Part shown: positions 33,614-41,532 of the stretch, in pieces
Numbering within the stretch: the stretch's first letter is position 1
How the letters are laid out: every line of letters begins with the position of its first letter
DNA from: Marinigracilibium pacificum
GTDB lineage: Bacteria > Bacteroidota > Bacteroidia > Cytophagales > Cyclobacteriaceae
DNA: 64,000 nucleotides
NCBI RefSeq assembly: GCF_012926615.1
Contig: NZ_JABBNU010000003.1
Coordinates: 248,001 to 312,000, forward strand
Direction of reading: 5' to 3'
The notes under the pieces: model-generated
Told to the model about the DNA's origin: nothing
Database searches by the model: none
The model's input: only the letters and a program-made list of their open reading frames with translations
Position numbers and translations under genes: made by a program

Positions 33614-35011
33614 TTGTTCTTTATTTTAAGACATAATATTAAACAGGCAGGGCCATTTTTGGTCTGCCTGTTTTTTTTGTTATTAACTCCATGCCTTTCC
33701 GCCCAAAGTTTTGATGATTTCTTCAACCTGGATATAAACCAAGAATCACAATATAAAAACCTTTATAGCAGAGGTATAAAAGTCCTCCTGAAATATGATG
33801 AAGAATCTGCAAATAGTTTATTAGATGACCTTGAAGAATTCTCTGAAAATAATACCACAGATAAATACCTGGAATGTAGATCACATCTGTTACTGGCTGT
33901 AATCAATGCTCGATATGAAAATAATTTTGCAGCATTTAAAAACTTCAGAAAAGCATTTTTTATATATAGGGAATATGGCTCAAGCAATAACAAATACGAT
34001 CTTGCCGGTGGACTAATGCATATAACTATTTCCTCAGTCCCCGAAAAATTTGTCTGGCTGACAGACTTATTGGGATTAAAAGGAAATAAGGAAACCGGAC
34101 TTACCTTACTTAATAATGCAACAAAAAGATCGGACTTTGTAGGGCAAGAAGCACGATTATTATATCCTTTAATAGCTAACTATTTGCTAAATGATCAGGA
34201 AATAGCTAAAAACCTGACAGAAGATTACTCATTGACAACAGAACTTGAGAAAATTGTTTTTATAATCTGTAACGCAAAAGCAAGAGGTGGACAAAACATC
34301 CTAAACAATTTAACTAAATTCACTTCAACCACTAAAAGGTTATTTCCTGCATCTAACTACCTGATAGGAGAAACATTTTTACGTCAAGGCAAGTATGGTA
34401 CTGCCCGTGAATATTTAATGAAATACAAAAATGAGCTTCAGTCTGATGAATATTTATCTGCCTGTGACTTAAATATATTTTTGTCTTATTATTTAAATGG
34501 AGATTATCAGAAAGCAAACACATTCAAAAGTAATCTCGAAAAATTCAGTAAGAAAACCGAAGCTGACAGATATGCCTCAAAAGCTCTGAATAATTATTCA
34601 TTCCCTCCTGGAAACAACGAATTGATCTGGAAACTGAGACTAGCAACGGATGGTGGATTTGATGATTTATCTGGTCAAATAATAAATACAGAACCGAAAT
34701 TTAATTTAAGATCTCAAACCACAGAGTGGAACTATAGAAAAGCAAGGTATTATCATTCTACAAATCACATAGATAAAGCACAAAAAGCTTATAATATTAC
34801 CATTGACTTACAACAAAATAACTCGTGGTACTATGCTCCTAACTCATGCATAAAATTGGCAACTATTCTGATCAATAATAAAAAATATCACGAAGCTAAA
34901 GCCTATCTTGTAAAAGCAAAGTCTTATAAGGGTAACCCTTACGAAGAATCCATAAATTATGAAGCTTCAATCCTTGAACGTCAAATAAATGACTTAATAA
35001 ATGATTTATAG
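33614..35011 (+). CDS. Exported TPR-like hypothetical protein (uncertain non-ATG start)
   Basis: The product is about 465 aa with a clear signal sequence, GPFLVCLFFLLLTPCLSAQ, and then helical repeats resembling TPRs, for example YRKARYYHSTNHIDKAQKAY and ATILINNKKYHEAKAYLVKA. No in-frame ATG lies between the upstream stop (33603) and the signal peptide. I choose TTG at 33614; an ATT at 33638 would also give a good signal peptide. The frame itself stays open back to 33518 inside the upstream gene, but that extension is out of frame with the conserved gene and unlikely. A terminator-like hairpin lies within its first codons. I recognise no named family. Confidence 0.65.
   Translation: MFFILRHNIKQAGPFLVCLFFLLLTPCLSAQSFDDFFNLDINQESQYKNLYSRGIKVLLKYDEESANSLLDDLEEFSENNTTDKYLECRSHLLLAVINARYENNFAAFKNFRKAFFIYREYGSSNNKYDLAGGLMHITISSVPEKFVWLTDLLGLKGNKETGLTLLNNATKRSDFVGQEARLLYPLIANYLLNDQEIAKNLTEDYSLTTELEKIVFIICNAKARGGQNILNNLTKFTSTTKRLFPASNYLIGETFLRQGKYGTAREYLMKYKNELQSDEYLSACDLNIFLSYYLNGDYQKANTFKSNLEKFSKKTEADRYASKALNNYSFPPGNNELIWKLRLATDGGFDDLSGQIINTEPKFNLRSQTTEWNYRKARYYHSTNHIDKAQKAYNITIDLQQNNSWYYAPNSCIKLATILINNKKYHEAKAYLVKAKSYKGNPYEESINYEASILERQINDLINDL
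33641..33676 (+). terminator. Intrinsic terminator-like hairpin inside the signal-peptide codons of the next gene
   Basis: AAACAGGCAG pairs with CTGCCTGTTT around a 13-nt loop and runs into eight T. It is 38 bp past the stop of the coiled-coil gene but overlaps the start of the next open frame, so it could terminate or attenuate. Confidence 0.7.
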
Positions 35012-35012
35012 A

Positions 35013-35627
35013 TTAATCTTTAAGATGCTCATAATCATTGCTTTTTACCAATATGTAATTTCCATCATCATATAACAGTTTATACAACTGCAAATTACCA
35101 TGTTTGAAAACATCCATATATTTTAAAGGATAATTTAATAGATGGCTCAACAATATTCTCATCGCCCGACCATGAATACAGACTAATATCTTTGAAAAAT
35201 CCTGCTGTATGATTCTATCAAATCCAATGGCCATTCTATCCCTTACTTCATTAGGACTCTCCCCCCCTTTAAATGCCAAATGAGTATTCCCCTTATACCA
35301 CTCAGCAATTAAATCCGAGTAATCAGATTTGTCTTCCAGAGAAACCTTCTTACCTTCCTTTTCGCCCCAATTGATTTCTTTTAACTCTGGAACAATCTCA
35401 TGTTCAATTCCCAAATCAATAAAACCTGCTACAGATTCAATAGTTCTTATCAAATCAGAAGTATATACTTTTTCAAAACCTTCATCTTTATAACTACTGA
35501 AAAATGCTTCAGCCTGTGCCCTACCTTGCTCATTTAACGGAGCATTAATACCGCTTCCTTGTACAATTCCCTTTCTGTTATAATCAGTTTCTCCGTGCCT
35601 GATTAGGTAAATGGTTTTTGTGCTCAA
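35013..35627 (-). CDS. Histidine phosphatase family protein (phosphoglycerate mutase-like)
   Basis: This 204-aa enzyme has the RHG motif IYLIRHGETDYN with the catalytic His, then GINAPLNEQGRAQA, YTSDLIRTIESV (second Arg), KEINWGEKEGK and the second His in LVCIHGRAMRILL. The family includes cofactor-dependent phosphoglycerate mutases and many small-molecule phosphatases (alpha-ribazole phosphatase, for example). The substrate is not determinable. The only start giving a sensible N-terminus is TTG (complement of 35625-35627). It ends 1 bp from the convergent TPR-like gene. Confidence 0.9.
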   Translation of the reverse strand: MSTKTIYLIRHGETDYNRKGIVQGSGINAPLNEQGRAQAEAFFSSYKDEGFEKVYTSDLIRTIESVAGFIDLGIEHEIVPELKEINWGEKEGKKVSLEDKSDYSDLIAEWYKGNTHLAFKGGESPNEVRDRMAIGFDRIIQQDFSKILVCIHGRAMRILLSHLLNYPLKYMDVFKHGNLQLYKLLYDDGNYILVKSNDYEHLKD

Positions 35628-35675
35628 CTTTTTTCTTTATTTTTGGAATCGTAAATTAAAATAAAATTTAACTTC

Positions 35676-36104
35676 TTGACACCTCTATTTAGCCCGGATA
35701 TAAAAATTGAAGATCTGAATGCCTACATTCAAGACACAATGATCTCTACAATTGGAATTGAATTCACACAAGTCACTGAGTCATTTATTGAAGCAAAAGT
35801 GCCTGTTGATTCACGTACAGTTCAACCTTACGGACTTTTACATGGTGGTGCCTCTGTTGCTCTGGCAGAAACTTTGGGAAGCATGGCTTCTCAATTGCTT
35901 ATTGACGAAACAAAACAATATTGTGTCGGTTTAGAGATAAATGCGAATCATGTTCGTGGAGCACGATCTGGATTTGTTGTGGGTAGAGCAAAGGCTATAC
36001 ATATTGGAAGAACAACACATATCTGGTCTATAGAAATTAAAAATGAGGAAGATAAACTTGTTTGTATAAGCAGGTTAACTGTGGCTGTGATCAATAAAAA
36101 GTAA
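35676..36104 (+). CDS. Hotdog thioesterase, MenI/EntH type (probable DHNA-CoA thioesterase)
   Basis: The 142-aa protein is a PaaI-type hotdog thioesterase. LNAYIQDTM, GIEFTQVTESFIEAKVPVD and RTVQPYGLLHGGASVALAETLGSMAS, taken in pieces, follow E. coli EntH/YdiI closely, including the catalytic Glu in LAETLGS and the HGG loop. Only TTG at 35676 gives the expected N-terminus. Its stop overlaps the menF start (TAATG at 36102-36106). EntH-type proteins act on either dihydroxybenzoyl-EntB or DHNA-CoA; coupling to isochorismate synthase with no enterobactin genes nearby favours the menaquinone role (MenI). Confidence 0.82.
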   Translation: MTPLFSPDIKIEDLNAYIQDTMISTIGIEFTQVTESFIEAKVPVDSRTVQPYGLLHGGASVALAETLGSMASQLLIDETKQYCVGLEINANHVRGARSGFVVGRAKAIHIGRTTHIWSIEIKNEEDKLVCISRLTVAVINKK

Positions 36105-37294
36105 TGGATAGAAAAGCGGATCTGGGAAGAGATATTAAAATTGATCAGGTAATCAACCGATCTTTAAATTATTGTATAAATAAAAATATTGGATTAATTA
36201 TTTACAGATTACCTGGAACTAAAACAATCCATTTGATTGCAAGTGATAACTATGAAAAAATTAATCACAATAATCTGGATCAATTAAAACCCGGGTATAT
36301 TACTGCTCCTTTTTTTGAAGCACTAGATAATATCACTTACATTCCTGCAGACCTACATCTTACATGTGAGCATAGTGGTGATAATTTCATACTTGACAAT
36401 ATCCTTTCAGGAGAGGAAATAATAGAATCATTCCTTTATGATTCTGAAAAGACAAATTCGATTTCACTTCCATCTGCAACAAACATCATTTCAAAGGAAA
36501 AAGATAAAGATCAATTCATCAAATATGTAAGTCAATGCATTGAAGAGATTGGAAAAGGCAAATTTAAGAAAGTGGTTCCAGCAAGAGCCAAATATACCAA
36601 CCTGCCAGAAGATTTCAATATTGCTGATTTATATATTAGTCTTGAAAAGTCATTTCCCAACGGCATGATTAATTTACTTTTCACTCCAAATGATGGATTA
36701 TGGATTGGTGCTACTCCTGAAACTCTAATTGAAGTAAAGGGTAAGGAAATATTCAAAACAATGGCACTTGCCGGAACCCAGAAGGCACAGGATGGTATTG
36801 CTCTGAAAGACGTACTATGGAGAACCAAGGAAATTGAAGAACAGGCACTTGTAAGCAGGTACATTATAAATTGTCTGAAAAAAATCAGAGTAAGAGAATT
36901 TGAAGAAGAAGGTCCAAAATCAATTCGATCCGGAAATCTCTTTCACCTGATGACAGAATTCATAATTGATATTGAAAAAATCAATTTCCCGGAACTTGGG
37001 CAGGTAATGCTAGAACTTTTACACCCAACGTCTGCGGTTTGTGGTATGCCGCAATATGAAACGGAACAATTCATTCTGGAACATGAGCCAATTAACAGAA
37101 AGCTTTTTGCCGGATTCATGGGACCTGTAAATGTAAATAACGATACACATATTTTTGTTAATTTAAGGTGTGCCAAAATTTACAATAACCATATACTGAC
37201 TTATGCAGGCGCAGGAGTAACCATAGACTCAGACCCTGAAAAGGAGTTTGAAGAAACCGAACTAAAATGCCAGTCTATTCTTAGACATTTATAA
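36104..37294 (+). CDS. menF: Isochorismate synthase (menaquinone pathway)
   Basis: This 396-aa chorismate-binding enzyme converts chorismate to isochorismate, the first step of menaquinone synthesis. The family core is visible: GKFKKVVPARAKYT, WIGATPETLIEV, FKTMALAGTQKAQDG, EEQALVSRYI, NLFHLMTEF and LLHPTSAVCGMP, then LFAGFMGPVN, VNLRCAKI and TYAGAGVTIDSDPEKEFEET. The VCGMP and AGAGV wording is that of isochorismate synthases rather than anthranilate or aminodeoxychorismate synthases. It is coupled to the upstream thioesterase. menD and other men genes are not in the window. The siderophore alternative (EntC) is less likely given the absence of ent genes. Confidence 0.9.
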   Translation: MDRKADLGRDIKIDQVINRSLNYCINKNIGLIIYRLPGTKTIHLIASDNYEKINHNNLDQLKPGYITAPFFEALDNITYIPADLHLTCEHSGDNFILDNILSGEEIIESFLYDSEKTNSISLPSATNIISKEKDKDQFIKYVSQCIEEIGKGKFKKVVPARAKYTNLPEDFNIADLYISLEKSFPNGMINLLFTPNDGLWIGATPETLIEVKGKEIFKTMALAGTQKAQDGIALKDVLWRTKEIEEQALVSRYIINCLKKIRVREFEEEGPKSIRSGNLFHLMTEFIIDIEKINFPELGQVMLELLHPTSAVCGMPQYETEQFILEHEPINRKLFAGFMGPVNVNNDTHIFVNLRCAKIYNNHILTYAGAGVTIDSDPEKEFEETELKCQSILRHL

Positions 37295-37378
37295 GCCTAT
37301 AAACATTATTATTTTACTTTTTTGCTAATTTGATATATATATGCTAATTTAATATACACACATGCATATACTTATCAA

Positions 37379-37795
37379 ATGAAGGTAAAATTCTGCCCCA
37401 GATGCGACTCTCCGGAAACTGTAAAAAGTGGCTTCATTAATGAAAAACAAAGGTATAAGTGCAAAAAATGCAATTACTTCTTTACCGTAAACAAGATTGG
37501 CAAAAAACTGGACAATGATAAAATAACCAAAATCATACAACTTTACATGGAAGGAATTTCTTACCGAGAAATCGAAAGACTACTGGGTATAAGCCATGTA
37601 ACAGCGATGAAGCTGATTAAAAAACACAATGTTAAACGTCCTGAAACCAGCGGATATCAACCCACCTATAAAATCCTTAGCCATAGCGAATTAATATCAT
37701 TTATTAACGAAAAACCCAATATTTCCAATAAAGGACTCATCATTTCAACCATTGGTGACAAGTACATGATTATCCAATGGAAAAAGATTGGCTGA
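37379..37795 (+). CDS. Zinc-ribbon/helix-turn-helix protein related to IS1 InsA
   Basis: This 138-aa protein has a four-Cys zinc ribbon (KFCPRCDSPETV, then RYKCKKCNYFF) followed by a helix-turn-helix of the IS-transposase type (GISYREIERLLGISHVTAMKL). The C-terminal 40 residues (ISFINEKPNISNKGL, then IISTIGDKYMIIQWKK) are unlike InsA. There is no catalytic transposase frame next to it, no inverted repeats that I can see, and it is a complete frame, so I read it as a domesticated DNA-binding protein. It is 127 bp upstream of the acetate-use genes and on the same strand, which makes it a candidate regulator. Confidence 0.7.
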   Translation: MKVKFCPRCDSPETVKSGFINEKQRYKCKKCNYFFTVNKIGKKLDNDKITKIIQLYMEGISYREIERLLGISHVTAMKLIKKHNVKRPETSGYQPTYKILSHSELISFINEKPNISNKGLIISTIGDKYMIIQWKKIG

Positions 37796-37921
37796 CTCTA
37801 CATGTATATTAATTACCAAAAATATACATAGTAAATAGCTGTTAATCAGATATATTTTAAAATTCATGAGAGTGTATTTGAAGTTTCAAAGCACTTAATA
37901 ACCCAACTCAAATTAACTCTT

Positions 37922-39193
37922 ATGAAAAACTCGCTGTGTTTAATCATTGTTACAGCACTGCTACTGATAGTCCCTATTTGTAGCATTGCTCAAGACAAAG
38001 ATGAGCAGGTTCAAGGCGTCGACGACAGCTATAAACCGCTCAAAATCAACATCGATGAATCGGGAAGAAAATATGTCCGGTTCATAATTTGGAATCAATT
38101 CTGGCTCGATATGGCTGAGAATGCTAATGACGAAACCACTTTTAAACCTTTAATTCGAAGGTCAAGGGTTTTAGCATTTGCCCAAATATCTGAAAGGTTT
38201 TTAATCCTTACTCACTTTGGTCTAAATACTCTTACAGGAGATAATATGGGCCCCGTAGGAAAAGATGCCAGTGCCCAATTATTTTTACATGGAGCATGGG
38301 GTGAATTTAAAATCATTGATCAAATCCATATCGGTGGTGGTTTACATTATTGGAACGGATTATCAAGAATTACATCCGCTTCAACATTAAACTTCATGAC
38401 TCTAGATAATTATCGCCAGGGATGGGCTCAATTAGGACTATCTGATCAGTTTGCCCGACACATGGGTGTCTATGTAAAAGGTAATTTTGGTAAGTTAAAC
38501 TACCATTTTGCTGTTAACGAACCAATCACTAATAACCTTGAAGAAGGCAGGGTTCCTGGAGTTGGCACTGCCGTTTATCAAGGTAAAGAAATTCAATCTC
38601 AAACGAATGGAACTGATGCTAACACTGTTTATCAGGGGTATGTTGATTACCAGTTCTTGGATAAAGAATCAAATAAACTACCATATCGCGTAGGTTCTTA
38701 CCTTGGTAAAAAGAAAGTCTTTAATGTAGGAGCTGGCTTCTTTTCACACCCTAACGGAACCGTTTCACAGGATCCTAATAATGCTTCTGATTTCGTTTAT
38801 CATAATGTTAATCACTTTGCTGTTGACGCTTATTATGATGCACCAGTAGCCAATGGAGCAATCAATGCCTATGTAGTTTACTACAACTTCGATTACGGTC
38901 CAAATTATTCTTTTGGTCCTTATGGTACTGGAAGCTCAATCTATGGACAAGCAGGATTCCTACTTCCTGATTTCTCGAAAAAAATCCAGGTGATGCCTTA
39001 CCTCGCATATAGCACCAGAGATTATGAAGCTTTTGATGAGCCTGGAAATACCTTCCAGGTGGGTAGTAACATTTTCATAACTGGCCATAATGCCAAGCTA
39101 ACATTTGAATATAATACTACCAGAGCTAATTATAGCGGTACCGAACCAGATAGAGCTAACAGGTTCATTATCCAGGCTATGGTATTCTTATAA
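37922..39193 (+). CDS. Outer-membrane porin of the acetate-use cluster
   Basis: The 423-aa protein has a signal peptide (LIIVTALLLIVPICSIAQ), then strands typical of a phosphate-selective or general porin: KYVRFIIWNQFWLDMAEN, LIRRSRVLAFAQISERF, IHIGGGLHYWNGLSR, and a final NRFIIQAMVFL with an aromatic-hydrophobic C-terminus. It is probably a barrel in the outer membrane admitting small carboxylates. That role is inferred because the next genes encode an acetate-type symporter 19 bp further on. The first gene of the operon would carry the promoter in the 126-bp gap before it; I see no clear -7 element there. Confidence 0.75.
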   Translation: MKNSLCLIIVTALLLIVPICSIAQDKDEQVQGVDDSYKPLKINIDESGRKYVRFIIWNQFWLDMAENANDETTFKPLIRRSRVLAFAQISERFLILTHFGLNTLTGDNMGPVGKDASAQLFLHGAWGEFKIIDQIHIGGGLHYWNGLSRITSASTLNFMTLDNYRQGWAQLGLSDQFARHMGVYVKGNFGKLNYHFAVNEPITNNLEEGRVPGVGTAVYQGKEIQSQTNGTDANTVYQGYVDYQFLDKESNKLPYRVGSYLGKKKVFNVGAGFFSHPNGTVSQDPNNASDFVYHNVNHFAVDAYYDAPVANGAINAYVVYYNFDYGPNYSFGPYGTGSSIYGQAGFLLPDFSKKIQVMPYLAYSTRDYEAFDEPGNTFQVGSNIFITGHNAKLTFEYNTTRANYSGTEPDRANRFIIQAMVFL

Positions 39194-39212
39194 AATCTAA
39201 CCTTTATAAATC

Positions 39213-39470
39213 ATGGAAAAAACTAATTTAGAAAAATACTGGGCCCGAAACCTCAGGTATCTATTAATACTCCTGTCTATATGGTTTCTGGTTTCTTATG
39301 GCTGCGGGATACTTTTCGCGGATGCGCTAAACAATATAAGAATCGGAGGATTCAAACTAGGATTCTGGTTTGCCCAACAAGGAGCTATTTATGTATTCGT
39401 TATACTCATTTTCGTGTATGTACGACTTATGAATAAGCTTGATAAAAAACATGATGTTCACGAAGATTAA
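39213..39470 (+). CDS. DUF4212 small membrane subunit of a sodium/solute symporter
   Basis: This 85-aa protein has two transmembrane helices (about 15-38, LRYLLILLSIWFLVSYGCGILF, in parts, and 50-70, QQGAIYVFVILIFVYVRLM) and the conserved WARNLRYLL and GFKLGFWFAQQGAI. DUF4212 proteins are always paired with VC_2705-type SSS transporters, as here, 11 bp upstream of one. It is thought to be the small subunit of the transporter in the inner membrane. Confidence 0.92.
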   Translation: MEKTNLEKYWARNLRYLLILLSIWFLVSYGCGILFADALNNIRIGGFKLGFWFAQQGAIYVFVILIFVYVRLMNKLDKKHDVHED

Positions 39471-39481
39471 ATCATTGAATT

Positions 39482-41248
39482 ATGGATATTAAAACTCTAA
39501 CATATATAATTGTCGGCGCAAGCTTTGCAATATACATTGGTATTGCGATCTGGAGCCGTGCAGGGTCTACCAAAGAATTTTATGTTGCTGGTGGTGGAGT
39601 TTCTCCACTGGCAAATGGTATGGCCACCGCTGCTGACTGGATGTCTGCTGCCTCGTTTATTTCAATGGCCGGTTTAATCTCATTTATGGGGTATGATGGT
39701 GCTGTTTACCTTATGGGGTGGACAGGTGGATATGTGCTCTTGGCATTGCTTTTAGCTCCTTACTTAAGAAAATTCGGGAAATTTACTGTCCCCGATTTTA
39801 TTGGAGACAGGTATTATTCCCAGACAGCCAGAACAGTAGCTGTTATTTGTGCCTTGTTCGTTTCATTTACCTATGTCGCAGGTCAAATGCGAGGAGTGGG
39901 TGTTGTATTCAGTAGATTCCTTGAAGTAAACATTAATACTGGTGTAATCATCGGTATGATCATCGTACTTTTCTATGCAGTACTGGGTGGTATGAAAGGA
40001 ATCACCTATACCCAGGTGGCACAGTATTGTGTTTTAATCTTTGCGTTTATGGTTCCGGCATTCTTCATCTCTATTCAGATGACTGGAAGTGTATTACCAC
40101 AATTAGGTTTTGGTGGAACTCTTCAAGATGGAACATATCTTTTAGATAAACTTGATGGCCTCCATCAAGAACTTGGCTTTGCAGCCTATACAAACGGATC
40201 AAAATCAACCATGGATGTCTTTGCCATTACAGCAGCATTGATGGTCGGTACTGCAGGTCTTCCTCACGTAATTGTTCGATTCTTCACTGTACCTAAAGTT
40301 AAAGACGCCAGGCTATCCGCCGGATATGCATTGGTATTTATTGCAATCCTATATACAACAGCTCCAGCAATAGCAGCTTTTGCAAGAACAAACTTAATCG
40401 AAACAGTAAACAACTCTTCTTATGAGAAGTTACCTGAATGGTTTAAAAACTGGGAAAACACTTCTCTGTTAGCATGGACAGACAAAAATGGAGATGGAGT
40501 GATCCAATATCGTCAGGGAGCAGCTACGACGGGGAATCCTGAATTCGCCGCGGAAAGAGGTGAATTTGGTCAAAGAGTTGTAAGTAACCCATCTGCAGAT
40601 TCTGAAAATGAATTATATGTAGATAGGGATATTATGGTATTGGCCAATCCTGAGATAGCTAATCTTCCAAACTGGGTTATCGCCCTGGTTGCTGCCGGTG
40701 GTCTTGCAGCTGCATTATCTACTGCTGCCGGTTTACTTCTTGTTATTTCAACTTCAATTGCCCATGACCTGATCAAAAAGCAAATTGCTCCGGATCTAAG
40801 TGAAACAAATGAACTATGGATCGCCAGAGGTGCTGCATTGGTTGCTGTAATTGTAGCTGGATACTTTGGAATAAACCCTCCAGACTTTGTTGCAGCGGTT
40901 GTTGCCTTAGCATTTGGATTAGCTGCTGCTTCATTCTTCCCTGCAATTATTATGGGTATCTTCTACAAAAGAATGAATATGCAAGGGGCAGTTGCAGGTA
41001 TGATTGTCGGGTTAGCATTTATGATATTCTACATCCTGAAATTCAAATTCGGTATGTTAGGTGGTGGCGGCAAAGAGGACTGGTGGTTTGGCATCAGCCC
41101 TGAAGGCTTTGGATTTATTGCCATGATCATAAATTTTGCTGTTTCATTAGGTGTTTCAGCAGTAACTCCTCCTCCACCTGCAGATGTTCAGCAAATTGTT
41201 GAAGATATCAGGTATCCAAGAGGAGCAGGAACCGCTACTCATCATTAA
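39482..41248 (+). CDS. Cation/acetate symporter, SSS family (VC_2705 type)
   Basis: The 588-aa inner-membrane protein has about 13 helices and the family segments FYVAGGGVSPLANGMATAAD, WMSAASFISMAGLI, TVPDFIGDRYYSQTART, YVAGQMRGVGVVFSRFL and GGLAAALSTAAGLLLVISTS. A soluble loop near residues 320-385 contains WTDKNGDGVIQYRQG, an insertion characteristic of the VC_2705 subfamily. It couples sodium or proton entry to uptake of acetate or related short carboxylates. Partner DUF4212 precedes it and acetyl-CoA synthetase lies in the same cluster. Sugar or proline specificity is much less likely. Confidence 0.9.
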   Translation: MDIKTLTYIIVGASFAIYIGIAIWSRAGSTKEFYVAGGGVSPLANGMATAADWMSAASFISMAGLISFMGYDGAVYLMGWTGGYVLLALLLAPYLRKFGKFTVPDFIGDRYYSQTARTVAVICALFVSFTYVAGQMRGVGVVFSRFLEVNINTGVIIGMIIVLFYAVLGGMKGITYTQVAQYCVLIFAFMVPAFFISIQMTGSVLPQLGFGGTLQDGTYLLDKLDGLHQELGFAAYTNGSKSTMDVFAITAALMVGTAGLPHVIVRFFTVPKVKDARLSAGYALVFIAILYTTAPAIAAFARTNLIETVNNSSYEKLPEWFKNWENTSLLAWTDKNGDGVIQYRQGAATTGNPEFAAERGEFGQRVVSNPSADSENELYVDRDIMVLANPEIANLPNWVIALVAAGGLAAALSTAAGLLLVISTSIAHDLIKKQIAPDLSETNELWIARGAALVAVIVAGYFGINPPDFVAAVVALAFGLAAASFFPAIIMGIFYKRMNMQGAVAGMIVGLAFMIFYILKFKFGMLGGGGKEDWWFGISPEGFGFIAMIINFAVSLGVSAVTPPPPADVQQIVEDIRYPRGAGTATHH

Positions 41249-41261
41249 TATTTAGCTTTTT

Positions 41262-41292
41262 AAGACCGGAACAAATTTTTGTTTCGGTCTTT
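41262..41292 (+). terminator. Intrinsic terminator inside the acetate cluster
   Basis: AAGACCG pairs with CGGTCTT, and inside it AACAAA with TTTGTT, followed by TTTT. It separates the porin-transporter unit from the sensor-acs unit 14 bp after the symporter stop, so transcription of the second part may need read-through or its own promoter. Confidence 0.82.
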
Positions 41293-41310
41293 TAACCTTA
41301 AATTAAATGC

Positions 41311-41532
41311 ATGGACAACAACCCGAATAGATTACATCAAAAGCTGGTATTTATTTTTACGATTTGCTGGGTATTATTTAGCTATCCGGTTATTTCTTTA
41401 GTTAATAAGGATTTATTAGTATTTAATATTCCTGTGCTTTATTTGTACCTGTTCATATTATGGTTGATTGTTATTTGGTGGGTATTTATTTTATCCAGAT
41501 CTGCATTTAACAAAAACAATAAAAACAACTAA
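41311..41532 (+). CDS. Small two-helix membrane protein coupled to the sensor kinase
   Basis: This 73-aa protein has two hydrophobic helices (about 12-31, VFIFTICWVLFSYPVISL, and 37-61, FNIPVLYLYLFILWLIVIWW) and a polar KNNKNN tail. Its stop overlaps the start of the symporter-kinase gene (TAATG at 41530-41534). Small helix-pair proteins accompany many SSS transporters, such as DUF3311, so it may be a partner of the kinase's transporter domain. I cannot assign the family with confidence. Confidence 0.6.
   Translation: MDNNPNRLHQKLVFIFTICWVLFSYPVISLVNKDLLVFNIPVLYLYLFILWLIVIWWVFILSRSAFNKNNKNN

Noticed and set aside
35752-35934. Overlapping plus-strand frame inside the thioesterase gene
   Set aside because: It is a shadow of the conserved thioesterase frame and has no family resemblance.
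40816-41103. 95-codon frame inside the symporter gene
   Set aside because: Cys/Trp-rich product from the wrong frame of a conserved membrane protein gene.
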